64,000 bases of DNA from Vibrio tubiashii ATCC 19109 (GCF_000772105.1 NZ_CP009354.1:3162001-3226000); one strand, 5' to 3'; counted from the stretch's first letter, positions 11,072-20,858 are shown. A program made the numbers and translations. Notes: generated from the letters alone by a model not told the origin.

Positions 11072-11230
11072 TCGAATCCATTCCAAGCCAAGGAAAGACT
11101 CTTACCAACAATGTTAAAAGAAATTAGCCGCGATATATTTGTGATAACTATCGCGGCGGGCGATTATACATTAACCAATTTGAGCTGCAACTGGCTAAGG
11201 CTACGCAATCGTTAGCGTATAAAAATCGGC

Positions 11231-11551
11231 TTAGAAACCTTTGTTAAACAGTGCAGCCAGAAAATCGAGCTCTGGTTTAGATTCTTCAATAGCCAGTGCT
11301 TCCAACCAGATACTCTCACTGTAGTGCTCTGATTTTAAGAATAGCTGACAACCTTCAAAATCAATTAACCAAGAGTGGATATCTGCATCCCACTGCTTTT
11401 CGACTACTGAAGCTGATAGCAGTTTGACCAGTTTGTCAGCTAACTGAGGAAAGCTATCAAAATCAAACCGCGGAGCACGAATGATGATGCGCCCCTCTTC
11501 TACCTGATAATCAAGCAGACCAAATTCCGTTTGTGGTGTGACATCAGCCAT
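11231..11551 (-). CDS. Small conserved protein, possibly DUF3630
   Basis: A 106-residue soluble protein of unknown function. It is acidic, has no signal peptide or membrane segment, and alternates short strands and helices (FDFDSFPQLADKLVKLL, WLIDFEGCQLFLKSEHYSESIWLEAL). I think it belongs to the DUF3630 family seen beside recQ in vibrios, but that is recollection. Its ATG overlaps the recQ stop by 8 nt, so it is translationally coupled to recQ and could modulate or accompany recombination, which is inference only. The 11072-11230 gap to yhhQ shows nothing else I can assign. Confidence 0.7.
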   Translation of the reverse strand: MADVTPQTEFGLLDYQVEEGRIIIRAPRFDFDSFPQLADKLVKLLSASVVEKQWDADIHSWLIDFEGCQLFLKSEHYSESIWLEALAIEESKPELDFLAALFNKGF

Positions 11552-13382
11552 GATTTGTTAAGTGCTCCTGAATAAGATCTAAGAATGGGTCGGCGTACTT
11601 TTCTAACTTGCGCTGCCCCACTCCGTTGACGGCAAGCATTTCACCGTAAGAGGTCGGTAGTATCTCTGCCATATCAATTAATGTCGCATCACTGAACACT
11701 ACGTATGGTGGTAGGCCATCTTCATCCGCAATGGATTTGCGAAGCTTACGCAATTTAGCAAATAGCTTCTTATCGTAGTTTTTACTCGAAAGCTTGTCTG
11801 ATTTAGCAGCGCGAGCAGCGGTATCAAGGCGTGGAACAGCAAGTTCTAACGACATTTCACCACGTAAAAGCGGTCTTGCTTCTTCAGTCAGTTGCAAGGT
11901 GGAGTTGCGAGTGATGTTTTGGAACAACAAACCTTTATGAATCAACTGACGAAAAACACTGACCCAATAGTCATGGCTATTTTCACGCCCTAGCCCATAA
12001 GTCGACAGCTTGTCATGACCATTTTCACGCACTCGGATGTTTTGCATACCACGCAATACTTCGACCACGTAACCCATACCAAAGCTTTGATTGACACGAT
12101 ACACACAAGAGAGTGCTTTTTGTGCTTGCTCAGTGGCATCAAAGTGCTTAGGTGGATCGAGGCAGATATCGCAGTTGCCACATGGCTTCTCACGGTACTC
12201 ACCAAAATAGTTAAGCAGCACTTGGCGACGACAGGTTTGCGCTTCAGCAAAAGCACTCATTGCGTTTAGCTTGTGCGCTTCAACTTGCTTCTGCGGACCG
12301 TCGTCTTTTTCATCCAACATACGGCGCAACCAACTGATATCGGCAGGGTCGTAAAGCATCATCGCTTCGGCAGGCAATCCATCTCGCCCGGCTCGACCTG
12401 TCTCCTGATAATAGGATTCAATATTGCGCGGAATATCAAAGTGCACCACAAAGCGAACGTTGGGTTTGTTGATCCCCATGCCAAAAGCGACAGTGGCAAC
12501 AACGATCTGGATATCATCACGCTGAAACGCCTCTTGAACGTAAGCACGCTCATCCGCTTCAAGACCTGCGTGGTAGCTTGCAGCACGTAAGCCGTTGTTA
12601 CACAGCTTTTCGGTTACCATCTCTACTTTCTTGCGGCTACCACAATAGATAATGCCGCAACTGCCACGTTGGCCTTCAAGAAAGCGAACTACCTGAGAAA
12701 CTGGCTTATGTTTCTCGACTAGGGTGTAACGAATATTAGGGCGATCAAAGCTACCAAGATAAGTATGCGGCTCGTCGAGTTGCAGGCGCTGCATAATATC
12801 TTTGCGCGTCGCGTCATCTGCGGTTGCCGTCAGCGCCATGACAGGGATATGAGGAAAATGCTGTTTGAGCTGACCTAACGAGGCATATTCAGGTCTGAAA
12901 TCATGCCCCCACTGAGAAATACAATGCGCTTCATCAACCGCTATCATCGACAATGAGATGTTTTCCAGACGCTCAATAAAATCGCGCATCAGTACTCGTT
13001 CTGGAGAAACATAAACCAACTTTAACGCGCCAGAATGCATGCGATTATAGACGGAGATCAGCTCTTCTCGTGGCATGGTGGAGTTGACACACTCAGCGGC
13101 CACACCATTCGCTTTCAGTTGGTCTACTTGATCTTTCATCAATGAGATCAGCGGTGAGACAACTAAAGTTAGCCCCTCACGTGCTAAGGCAGGGATCTGA
13201 TAACACAAAGATTTACCGCCACCCGTTGGCATGATCACTAGGCTATCTTGCCCAGCGACAGCCGACTCAATCACTTCTTGCTGACCATCACGAAAGCTCT
13301 GATAACCAAAAACATCTTCTAAGATGCGTTGCGGCGTCGGCAAATCGGCTGAAGGTGACAGGGCTAAAAGTGTCGAGGTCAT
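11544..13382 (-). CDS. recQ: ATP-dependent DNA helicase RecQ
   Basis: 3'-5' DNA helicase of the RecF recombination and replication-restart pathway. The 612-residue protein contains a DEAH helicase core (Walker A PTGGGKS near residue 53, DEAH near 147, SATADD-like TATADD, GRAGRDG near 330), the RecQ-C-terminal zinc site (cysteines in CRRQVLLNYFGEYREKPC and GNCDIC) and a winged helix. A C-terminal HRDC domain begins near residue 535 (KLFAKLRKLRKSIADEDG). Size and domain order equal E. coli RecQ. It is co-transcribed with the small downstream gene that overlaps its stop codon. Confidence 0.97.
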   Translation of the reverse strand: MTSTLLALSPSADLPTPQRILEDVFGYQSFRDGQQEVIESAVAGQDSLVIMPTGGGKSLCYQIPALAREGLTLVVSPLISLMKDQVDQLKANGVAAECVNSTMPREELISVYNRMHSGALKLVYVSPERVLMRDFIERLENISLSMIAVDEAHCISQWGHDFRPEYASLGQLKQHFPHIPVMALTATADDATRKDIMQRLQLDEPHTYLGSFDRPNIRYTLVEKHKPVSQVVRFLEGQRGSCGIIYCGSRKKVEMVTEKLCNNGLRAASYHAGLEADERAYVQEAFQRDDIQIVVATVAFGMGINKPNVRFVVHFDIPRNIESYYQETGRAGRDGLPAEAMMLYDPADISWLRRMLDEKDDGPQKQVEAHKLNAMSAFAEAQTCRRQVLLNYFGEYREKPCGNCDICLDPPKHFDATEQAQKALSCVYRVNQSFGMGYVVEVLRGMQNIRVRENGHDKLSTYGLGRENSHDYWVSVFRQLIHKGLLFQNITRNSTLQLTEEARPLLRGEMSLELAVPRLDTAARAAKSDKLSSKNYDKKLFAKLRKLRKSIADEDGLPPYVVFSDATLIDMAEILPTSYGEMLAVNGVGQRKLEKYADPFLDLIQEHLTNHG

Positions 13383-13544
13383 GAACTATCTCAATAGAGT
13401 TGCAGGATGAGTGCGCGTCGAACGCAAGAGGCACATTGTAGTGGGGTTTAAAGGTGAATAAAACCGCAAATTGTTAGGTGAATCGGATTATGCTCCTTAT
13501 ACTGCGTGTTTCAATTTGTAAAAATTATGATCGAGTAAAGATAA

Positions 13545-14459
13545 ATGACTCCAGAAGAACAACAGCGAGCGAAACAGGGTGTCTTTCTTGCCATTGGGGC
13601 ATACACCATGTGGGGCATCGCACCTATCTACTTCAAGGCTTTGGCCGAAGTCTCCCCATTAGAGATTTTAAGTCACCGCGTTGTGTGGTCTTTCTTCTTA
13701 CTCGCTGCCCTGCTTCACTTTGGTCGTCGTTGGAGAAATGTACGCGACGTGATCAAGTCGAAACAAAAGCTGCTTTATTTAGTGACTACGGCGGTTTTAG
13801 TTGGTGCTAACTGGCTGATATTCATTTGGGCAGTGAATTCCGATCATATGCTCGACGCCAGTCTGGGTTACTACATCAACCCATTGATTAACGTGCTGTT
13901 GGGGATGCTCTTTTTGGGAGAAAGGTTACGTAAACTACAGTGGTTTGCCGTCGCACTCGCCGCTTGTGGAGTGTTGGTCCAACTGTTTGTGTTTGGCTCA
14001 ATCCCGATTGTTGCTATCACTTTGGCGCTGACTTTTGGTTTCTACGGTCTATTGCGTAAAAAAGTCAGCCTTGAAGCGCAAACTGGCCTGTTTATAGAAA
14101 CTTTGGTGCTACTACCAGCCGCAGCTATCTACTTGCTGTGGATTGCTGACAGCCCAACGTCACACTTGACCGAGAACTCGCTCGACCTGAACTTACTGCT
14201 CATTTCAGCAGGTATCGTCACGACCTTGCCACTACTTTGTTTTACTGGTGCAGCAACGCGCTTAAAGCTATCGACTTTAGGCTTCTTCCAATACATAGGC
14301 CCTAGCTTGATGTTTTTGCTTGCCGTACTTGTATATGGCGAAGCTTTCACTCTCGATAAAGCGATTACCTTCGCCTTTATTTGGGGCGCCTTAGTTATCT
14401 TCAGTTTTGACGGCCTAAGAAATAACAGGCAGTCGAAGAAAGCGACAAAAGCGTACTGA
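13545..14459 (+). CDS. rarD: EamA-family permease RarD
   Basis: Inner-membrane protein of the drug/metabolite transporter superfamily, annotated RarD by family; its substrate is unknown (chloramphenicol resistance was reported for related proteins). The 304-residue product has about ten hydrophobic helices, and the N-terminal GAYTMWGIAPIYFKAL and ILSHRVVWSF motifs identify RarD. The start at 13545 is preceded by AAAGATAA. It diverges from recQ; E. coli also has rarD close to recQ. A terminator follows, directly in front of the AraC-type gene. Confidence 0.9.
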   Translation: MTPEEQQRAKQGVFLAIGAYTMWGIAPIYFKALAEVSPLEILSHRVVWSFFLLAALLHFGRRWRNVRDVIKSKQKLLYLVTTAVLVGANWLIFIWAVNSDHMLDASLGYYINPLINVLLGMLFLGERLRKLQWFAVALAACGVLVQLFVFGSIPIVAITLALTFGFYGLLRKKVSLEAQTGLFIETLVLLPAAAIYLLWIADSPTSHLTENSLDLNLLLISAGIVTTLPLLCFTGAATRLKLSTLGFFQYIGPSLMFLLAVLVYGEAFTLDKAITFAFIWGALVIFSFDGLRNNRQSKKATKAY

Positions 14460-14494
14460 TCGTTTTTTACAAGACAAATCGCTTACCCACATAT

Positions 14495-14526
14495 AAGCTT
14501 GATGAAATACTCATCAAGCTTTTTTT
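14495..14526 (+). terminator. Terminator after rarD, abutting the next start codon
   Basis: Perfect 11 bp stem AAGCTTGATGA (14495-14505) / TCATCAAGCTT (14511-14521) followed by a T run. It ends only about 7 nt before the ATG of the AraC-family gene. Confidence 0.88.
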
Positions 14527-14532
14527 AGTTTT

Positions 14533-15327
14533 ATGGATAAGGTCAGCTACCACAGTACTGAGAACAAAGAGATCAGCCTGATTGAAGCGAACTATCAGTC
14601 GTTCGCTTTTTCACGCCACTATCATCTTGATTTTCATATTGGTCTTATCACGGGCGGACAACAAAAGTTCCACTATAAAGGTGCAAGCCATCATGTTGGT
14701 GAAGGGCAATTAGTCATCATGCCTCCTGATGAACTGCATGATGGAAAATCCATGTTGGAGTCCGGTTATCAAACCCGAGTGTTTGCACTTGATCCTGCGT
14801 GGTTTAGCGACCTTGCTCAACTAAAGCAACCGAGTGACTTACTTCACTTCAAGCAGCTGATAATTTCCGATCAGAAAGTGTTTCAGCCACTTTCCCAACT
14901 GCACCAATTGCTAACAGACAATAACGTCAGCCAACTGGCAAAAGATTGCTTACCTTACGAAGGTTTTGAACGCCTGTTTAGCCACTACGGCAGTTTAGAG
15001 CAAAAGCGCGCAGTCCCTTTAGGTAACCAATCTATGGCTACCTTAAAAGAGTATCTGTTAGACAATCTCGATCAGCCAGTACGATTAGAGCAACTGTCAC
15101 AGCTGTGTGAGCTGAGCCCAACCCAGTTTCAACGCCATTTTAAAGCCAAAGTCGGCTTAACCCCCTACGCATGGCTGAGCCGTCTGCGCATGGAGCAAGG
15201 AATGAAACTGCTAAAATCCGGAGTGAGCGGAACTGAAGTGGCACATCAAGTAGGTTTCTATGATCAGGCCCATTTTAGCAAAGCGTTTAAGTCCACTTAC
15301 GGCGTTAACCCTTCTCAAATCAGCTAG
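14533..15327 (+). CDS. AraC-family transcriptional regulator
   Basis: A 264-residue DNA-binding regulator. Residues 1-150 form an AraC-type cupin sensor domain (HYHLDFHIGLITGG, GEGQLVIMPPDELHDG). Residues 165-264 form the two-helix-turn-helix AraC domain (LEQLSQLCELSPTQFQRHFK, then GTEVAHQVGFYDQAHFSKAF and GVNPSQ). The start is the only plausible one because an in-frame stop lies at 14503, yet there is no clear Shine-Dalgarno site and a terminator hairpin sits just upstream. It is 73 nt upstream of a LysE-type exporter, which it probably regulates; the ligand is likely an amino acid or similar solute. Confidence 0.88.
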   Translation: MDKVSYHSTENKEISLIEANYQSFAFSRHYHLDFHIGLITGGQQKFHYKGASHHVGEGQLVIMPPDELHDGKSMLESGYQTRVFALDPAWFSDLAQLKQPSDLLHFKQLIISDQKVFQPLSQLHQLLTDNNVSQLAKDCLPYEGFERLFSHYGSLEQKRAVPLGNQSMATLKEYLLDNLDQPVRLEQLSQLCELSPTQFQRHFKAKVGLTPYAWLSRLRMEQGMKLLKSGVSGTEVAHQVGFYDQAHFSKAFKSTYGVNPSQIS

Positions 15328-15400
15328 TGTCAGTTTTTTACAATCTTTCACAGGCAATCCATAGCACACTAAAGCTATCTAAAATCATCAATCGAGTCCG

Positions 15401-16072
15401 ATGAACGAATTAACTATCCTCACCACCTTAGCCGTGGTTCACTTTGTTGCTCTTATGAGCCCAGGCCCTGATTTTGCCTTAGTGGTACAGAATGCGACAC
15501 GCTATGGTCGGCAAACTGGGCTGTATATTGCTTTGGGTCTTTCGTGTGGCATCTTACTGCACTCCATTCTTAGCCTAACTGGCATCAGCTATCTGGTTCA
15601 CCAACAGCTAACTCTGTTTGCTTTGCTTCAGCTCGCTGGCGGTAGCTACCTTTTCTATCTTGGCTATGGCGCCCTTAAAGCGAGCTGGGCAAGTTTGCGT
15701 AACGCGAAAGCAAACGAAAGCACCTCTGCAGAGCAGCCAAGCCTGCTCCTCGGCAACAAACGCGAAGCTTTTTCGCGCGGCTTTGCAACCAACATCCTTA
15801 ACCCAAAAGCACTGGTGTTTTTTGTCAGCCTTATGTCGAGCCTTGTACCAGCCAGCATGTCACTAACCGGAAAAGGGCTAGCACTGATGATCTTATGGAG
15901 TATCTCATTACTGTGGTTTTCCTTTCTCGCTTGGGCTCTCTCCACGCAACGTATGCAACGCAAGATAAAAGCGACAGCCCACTACGTTGATGGGTTATGC
16001 GGCATTCTGTTTACCGTGCTTGGACTTGGCATTCTTTGGCAATCTACCACGGCGATCACTGCTCTGTTTTAA
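15401..16072 (+). CDS. LysE/RhtB-family amino-acid exporter
   Basis: Inner-membrane efflux protein of 223 residues with about six hydrophobic segments. The family hallmark SPGPDFALVVQNATRYG is near residues 20-36, and GGSYLFYLGYGALK and NILNPKALVFFVS are further LysE/RhtB motifs. Members export homoserine, threonine, leucine, lysine or related solutes; the sequence does not fix the substrate. The preceding AraC-family gene on the same strand is its likely regulator. The end of the gene is followed by about 100 bp with no clear terminator before ggt. Confidence 0.88.
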   Translation: MNELTILTTLAVVHFVALMSPGPDFALVVQNATRYGRQTGLYIALGLSCGILLHSILSLTGISYLVHQQLTLFALLQLAGGSYLFYLGYGALKASWASLRNAKANESTSAEQPSLLLGNKREAFSRGFATNILNPKALVFFVSLMSSLVPASMSLTGKGLALMILWSISLLWFSFLAWALSTQRMQRKIKATAHYVDGLCGILFTVLGLGILWQSTTAITALF

Positions 16073-16179
16073 TCCATTGGTGTCTAAAATTTGATTCAAG
16101 ATTACAATTTGATAACAAACCCTTAGACCTAAACCTCTTCCACTGTCACTCTTGATCTGCATAAAAAAAGGAGAACAAG

Positions 16180-17928
16180 ATGCAGTGGAAACTCAAATTT
16201 CTAACCACATGTTTGCTTGCAACGTCAGCAACAACTTGGGCCAACCAAGCAGCCGATTCTGTAGCGCCCGAGCACAGTAGTGGCCTAGAGAACAAACAAT
16301 TGGTCACCGCCAAAGAGTGGATGGTGACTGCAGCGAACCCAATCGCTACCCAAGCGGGCGCAGATATTCTTGCCAAAGGGGGTAACGCGATTGATGCTAT
16401 GGTCACCACCCAGCTAATGCTAGGTTTGGTTGAACCACAATCTTCAGGTATTGGTGGTGGCGCGTTCCTTGTCTATTGGGACGCCAAAAATCAGCAACTC
16501 ACCACGTATGACGGCCGAGAAACAGCTCCACTCGATGCGACACCTCGTCTATTCCAAGACGTCAATGGCGAACCACTGAAGTTTTACGACGCAGTGGTAG
16601 GCGGACGATCAGTAGGTACGCCGGGTACCGTCAAGTTGATGTGGGATACACACCAAAAATACGGCAAACTTGCTTGGGCAGATCTTATCCAACCAGTTGT
16701 CAACGTTGCCAAACAAGGCTTTGAGATCAGTCCACGCCTAGCGACACTAATAGAGAAAGATGCCGAGCGTCTAAGCCGCTTTGCCACCACGAAAGCTTAC
16801 TTCTTCAATCCAGATGGCTCACCTAAAACGGCGGGTACCTTACTCAAAAACCCAGAGTATGCAGCAACACTCACTGCGATTGCTAAAGGTGGTGCGCAAG
16901 CTTTCTACCAAGGTAAAATCGCGGAAGATATTATCGAAACGGTACAAAGTGCCCCGGGTAACCCAGGGGTACTCGCACAGAAAGACCTAGATGCGTACTC
17001 AATAAAGCAAAGAGACGCAGTATGTTCGGCTTACCAAAGCTTTGATGTCTGTGGAATGGGACCACCAAGTTCAGGTGCTCTGACTGTTGGCCAAATCTTA
17101 GCGATTACTGAGAACTTCGATCTCAAATCGTGGGGGCCGGATAATGCAAAATCATGGCAAGTGATTGCAGACGCCTCTCGCTTAGCCTTTGCCGATCGCG
17201 GTATGTATATGGCAGATGAAGACTTTGTGCCAATGCCAACCCAAGGTCTGCTCGATAAAGAGTATCTAAAACAGCGCGCACAACTCATTCAACCGGGTAA
17301 AGCTCTAGAGTCTGTGAGTGCAGGTAGCCCACCTTGGAGCTATGCACAACGTCAAAGCATGGATGAATCCATCGAGCTACCTTCAACCAGCCACTTCAAT
17401 GTCGTCGATAAACAAGGTAACGTGGTTTCCATCACCACAACAATTGAGAATGCATTTGGCTCACGCTTGATGACCAATGGCTTCCTACTTAACAATGAGC
17501 TGACCGATTTCTCTTTCCGCTCCCATAAAGAAGGTAAGCCAATTGCAAACCGTTTAGAACCAGGAAAACGTCCACGTTCATCAATGGCACCAACCATCAT
17601 CATGCAAGATGACAAACCATATATGGCTATTGGCTCACCAGGTGGCAGTCGTATTATTGGTTATGTCGCACAAGCCATTATTGCCCACACTCAATGGGGA
17701 ATGGATATTCAGCAAGCAACCAACCAACCTCACCTGTTGAACCGTTTCGGCACTTTAGACGTAGAGCAAGGTACTAGCGCGGAAAAATTCAAACCTCAAC
17801 TAGAGGAAATGGGCTTTAAGGTCAATGTTCGCGATCTGAATTCAGGATTACACGCTATTTTACTGCAAGATAATCAATTGCAAGGTGCCGCTGATCCACG
17901 ACGAGAAGGTACAGCAATCGGTAAATAG
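16180..17928 (+). CDS. ggt: Gamma-glutamyltransferase, periplasmic
   Basis: N-terminal nucleophile hydrolase that cleaves or transfers the gamma-glutamyl group of glutathione in the periplasm. The 582-residue precursor has a signal peptide (residues 1-21, cleavage after TWA). The proprotein is processed autocatalytically before Thr403 in PSTSHFNVVD, which becomes the nucleophile of the small subunit. Family blocks PQSSGIGGGAFLVYWD (87-102), TYDGRETAP and SPGGSRIIGY are present. An AAGGAG site precedes the ATG. It is a single-gene unit; a long inverted repeat, not a classical terminator, follows. Confidence 0.96.
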   Translation: MQWKLKFLTTCLLATSATTWANQAADSVAPEHSSGLENKQLVTAKEWMVTAANPIATQAGADILAKGGNAIDAMVTTQLMLGLVEPQSSGIGGGAFLVYWDAKNQQLTTYDGRETAPLDATPRLFQDVNGEPLKFYDAVVGGRSVGTPGTVKLMWDTHQKYGKLAWADLIQPVVNVAKQGFEISPRLATLIEKDAERLSRFATTKAYFFNPDGSPKTAGTLLKNPEYAATLTAIAKGGAQAFYQGKIAEDIIETVQSAPGNPGVLAQKDLDAYSIKQRDAVCSAYQSFDVCGMGPPSSGALTVGQILAITENFDLKSWGPDNAKSWQVIADASRLAFADRGMYMADEDFVPMPTQGLLDKEYLKQRAQLIQPGKALESVSAGSPPWSYAQRQSMDESIELPSTSHFNVVDKQGNVVSITTTIENAFGSRLMTNGFLLNNELTDFSFRSHKEGKPIANRLEPGKRPRSSMAPTIIMQDDKPYMAIGSPGGSRIIGYVAQAIIAHTQWGMDIQQATNQPHLLNRFGTLDVEQGTSAEKFKPQLEEMGFKVNVRDLNSGLHAILLQDNQLQGAADPRREGTAIGK

Positions 17929-17937
17929 AGTAGATCG

Positions 17938-17977
17938 ACTCACTTGCTTGTGCGAGATCTCTCACAAGCAAGTGAGT
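17938..17977. repeat. 15 bp perfect inverted repeat after ggt
   Basis: Arms ACTCACTTGCTTGTG (17938-17952) and CACAAGCAAGTGAGT (17963-17977) separated by 10 nt. No T run follows on either strand, so it is not a standard intrinsic terminator. It may stabilise the ggt 3' end or mark a protein site. Confidence 0.8.
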
Positions 17978-18099
17978 AAAAATAGCTTTTTGGCTGAGAA
18001 AAATGTAAACAACAAAACCTAAGCAACTGTTTTATAAGGATACGTATAAAACATAAACGAATTTTTATGTAGAAAAACGTTTGCCTTATATTGCTGAAA

Positions 18100-18540
18100 T
18101 TCGTTAGACGAGTAATATGAATGGTGTCGGAAGGATGCTGACACGGAACAGGAAATTACCACGGATTAGGTAATCTTCAGGAAGAAGATACGGTTGCTTA
18201 GGATGAGTAATCGGCATGGAAAGCGAATTGGACATTGAACGGACGCAATAGTAACTAGGATGGTTGCTACTAAGGATTGGAAATGGACACCTCTGGATGA
18301 GGAAAGGACTTATCATCAGGACGATGAAAAGGACACCGCTCAAGGAACAAGCGAAGTGAGCTAACGAGGATTGTTAGCAGACCAGGATAGGGTCAAGGAC
18401 ACCGCTAGGATGGCGATGAATGGACTAAGCTGAAGGACGTCAGCATACTATCAAGGATTAGATGCATGGAGCACCTATAGTAGCCGGATTGCTGCGAGTA
18501 AGACTATAACCCCGATGGGCTTGCGCCCTCGGGGTTTTTC
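18100..18540 (+). ncRNA. CsrB-family CsrA-sequestering small RNA
   Basis: About 440 nt with no plausible gene but roughly 29 GGA triplets, mostly AGGA or GGA in short hairpin loops, the binding signature of CsrA/RsmA. It ends in a strong terminator (stem ACCCCGA...TCGGGGT, 18508-18540, with a T run). A candidate promoter is TTATGT, 16 bp, TATATT (18087-18092), giving a start near 18100. Vibrios carry several such RNAs (CsrB, C, D) driven by the VarS/VarA system; I cannot tell which one this is. It lies between ggt and uvrD. The 18541-18686 remainder holds nothing evident. Confidence 0.87.
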
Positions 18541-18686
18541 TTTATCTTTTTCTCTTCATATTTGAACTTTAGACTGCGTTGTCTGCTTTCACTCGCCCCA
18601 TCACATAGGTTCCCTATGCTCAGGGGACTCGTTCAATTGTCGCCTTGTCTACAAGTCCAACTATTTTGAGAAAATAAACTTAGCGT

Positions 18687-20858
18687 TTATAACGTTTCTA
18701 GTTTGGCGTAAGCAGTCACCAACCACTTAATACCCTCACCGTTAAAGGCGACTTGTACGCGACTTTGTGGACCACTGCCTTCAAAGTTGATAATGGTACC
18801 CTCACCAAACTTGGGGTGCATAACTCGCGAGCCCAAACTAAAGCCAGTTTCATTGAAACTCTCTTTAACCACAGTCTGGCTAAAGCGACCTGAGCTTGCC
18901 GGACGGCTCACCTGCGCTTTCATACGCACTTCATCAAGACAGGTCTCTGGCAGTTCACGAATAAAACGGGATGGCTTATGGTACTTATCCTGACCGTATA
19001 AACGGCGCATCTCTGCATAGGTGATGTAGAGTTTTTCCATTGCTCGCGTCATGCCGACATAGCATAGGCGGCGCTCCTCTTCCAAACGCCCTGCTTCTTC
19101 CGCAGACATCTGGCTTGGGAACATGCCTTCTTCAACACCGACCATAAACACAAGCGGGAACTCTAGACCTTTTGCACTGTGCAGTGTCATAAGCTGAACG
19201 GCATCTTCAAACTCGTCAGCCTGACCTTCACCCGCTTCCAACGCGGCATGAGTCAAGAAAGCCGTCAGTAGGGTCATTTCTTCCGCTTCTTCTGGCTTTT
19301 CAAACTGTCGGGTCGCCGTTACCAGCTCTTCCAAGTTCTCAATACGAGCTTTAGACTTCTCACCTTTTTCTTGCTCGTACATAGCGAACAAACCTGAGTA
19401 CTTGATGACATGGTCGGTTTGCTCATGCAATGACAACTCACATGTGTCATCTTCTAAGGCGTTAACCAATTCAACGAAGCGGCTTAAAGCTCCAGCAGCA
19501 CGACCAGCTAAGACTTTTTCATCAAGGAGCGCAACGCTAGCTTCCCACATAGTGCAACCGCGATCGCGAGCAGCAAAACGAATCGTCTCTAGCGTTTTAT
19601 CCCCTAAGCCACGAGTTGGCGTGTTCACCACTCGCTCAAAAGCCGCGTCATCGTTACGATTAGCCATTAAGCGCAGATAGCTAAGTGCATCTTTGATTTC
19701 TTGGCGTTCGAAGAATCGCATACCACCATAAATACGATAAGGTAAGCCTGCCTGAATCAACGCTTCCTCGAGTACACGTGACTGGGCGTTGTTTCGATAT
19801 AGCATAGCGGCATCATTCAGCGCTCCGCCTTTGTCTTGCCATTCCTTTATCTTATTCACGGCAAAGCGAGCTTCATCCAACTCGTTATAGGCTGAGTACA
19901 CAGAAATTGGCTCACCTTCCGCGCCGTCCGTCCACAGCTCTTTACCCATTCGCTCAGTATTATTGGCAATCAGGGTGTTCGACGCCTCTAGGATGGTTTT
20001 TGTTGAGCGATAGTTTTGCTCAAGACGAATGGTGTTAACGCTTGGGAACTCTCGGGTGAATTTCTCAATGTTCTCGATTTTTGCTCCGCGCCAACCATAG
20101 ATAGACTGATCGTCATCACCCACAATCATGACATGAGAGTCAGGTCCAGCCATCATGCGTAACCAAGCATACTGAATATTGTTGGTGTCTTGGAATTCGT
20201 CGACCAAGATATGCTTGAAACGAGCTTGATAATGCTCTCGAACAAACTTGTTATCACGCAATAACTCATGAGCACGAAGCAGTATTTCAGCAAAATCGAC
20301 AAGACCTGCTCGATCACAAGCTTCTTGATAAGCCGTGTAAAGCTGCAAGTAAGTTTTAGTGACGGGATCGTGATAAGCATCTATATGATTCGGGCGTAGA
20401 CCTTCATCTTTTTTGCCATTGATCCACCAACTAACCTGACGCGCTGGCCACTGTTTTTCATCAAGGTTTTGCGCTTTTATCAAGCGACGCAATAGGCGCT
20501 GCTGATCGTCTGTATCTATGATCTGAAAATCTTCAGGTAACTTGGCATCCAGATAGTGAGCACGAAGGATACGATGACAAATACCATGGAATGTGCCATT
20601 CCACATACCCGAAGCGCTACCCATCATTAGCTCTTCAATACGACCGCGCATTTCCGCCGCCGCTTTGTTAGTGAAGGTCACCGACATAATGGAGAACGGC
20701 GAAGCTTGCTCAACAGACATCAACCACGCAATACGATGCACTAGCACACGTGTTTTACCACTGCCTGCGCCGGCCAATACGAGTAAGTTTTCTAGCGGTG
20801 CAGCAACAGCTTCACGCTGCTTGTCATTCAGACCATCGAGAAGTAAGGAAGGATCCAT
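18687..20858 (-). CDS. uvrD: DNA helicase II UvrD
   Basis: Superfamily 1A 3'-5' helicase for nucleotide excision repair and mismatch repair. The 723-residue product matches E. coli UvrD in length. It has Walker A GAGSGKTR near residue 32, motif Ia SVTFTNKAA, motif II ILVDEFQDTNNIQY, motif III DDDQSIYGWRGA, motif IV RLEQNYRS, motif V TLHSAKGLEFP, motif VI EERRLCYVGMTRA, and the C-terminal Tudor-like domain (GSRVMHPKFGEGTI). A second family member, Rep, lies at 40.2 kb. I did not find a clear LexA box in its upstream region, although E. coli uvrD is SOS-controlled. Confidence 0.97.
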   Translation of the reverse strand: MDPSLLLDGLNDKQREAVAAPLENLLVLAGAGSGKTRVLVHRIAWLMSVEQASPFSIMSVTFTNKAAAEMRGRIEELMMGSASGMWNGTFHGICHRILRAHYLDAKLPEDFQIIDTDDQQRLLRRLIKAQNLDEKQWPARQVSWWINGKKDEGLRPNHIDAYHDPVTKTYLQLYTAYQEACDRAGLVDFAEILLRAHELLRDNKFVREHYQARFKHILVDEFQDTNNIQYAWLRMMAGPDSHVMIVGDDDQSIYGWRGAKIENIEKFTREFPSVNTIRLEQNYRSTKTILEASNTLIANNTERMGKELWTDGAEGEPISVYSAYNELDEARFAVNKIKEWQDKGGALNDAAMLYRNNAQSRVLEEALIQAGLPYRIYGGMRFFERQEIKDALSYLRLMANRNDDAAFERVVNTPTRGLGDKTLETIRFAARDRGCTMWEASVALLDEKVLAGRAAGALSRFVELVNALEDDTCELSLHEQTDHVIKYSGLFAMYEQEKGEKSKARIENLEELVTATRQFEKPEEAEEMTLLTAFLTHAALEAGEGQADEFEDAVQLMTLHSAKGLEFPLVFMVGVEEGMFPSQMSAEEAGRLEEERRLCYVGMTRAMEKLYITYAEMRRLYGQDKYHKPSRFIRELPETCLDEVRMKAQVSRPASSGRFSQTVVKESFNETGFSLGSRVMHPKFGEGTIINFEGSGPQSRVQVAFNGEGIKWLVTAYAKLETL

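Noticed and set aside
18104..18343. Minus-strand 79-residue ORF
   Set aside because: It lies antisense to the Csr RNA and has no ribosome site or recognisable protein features.
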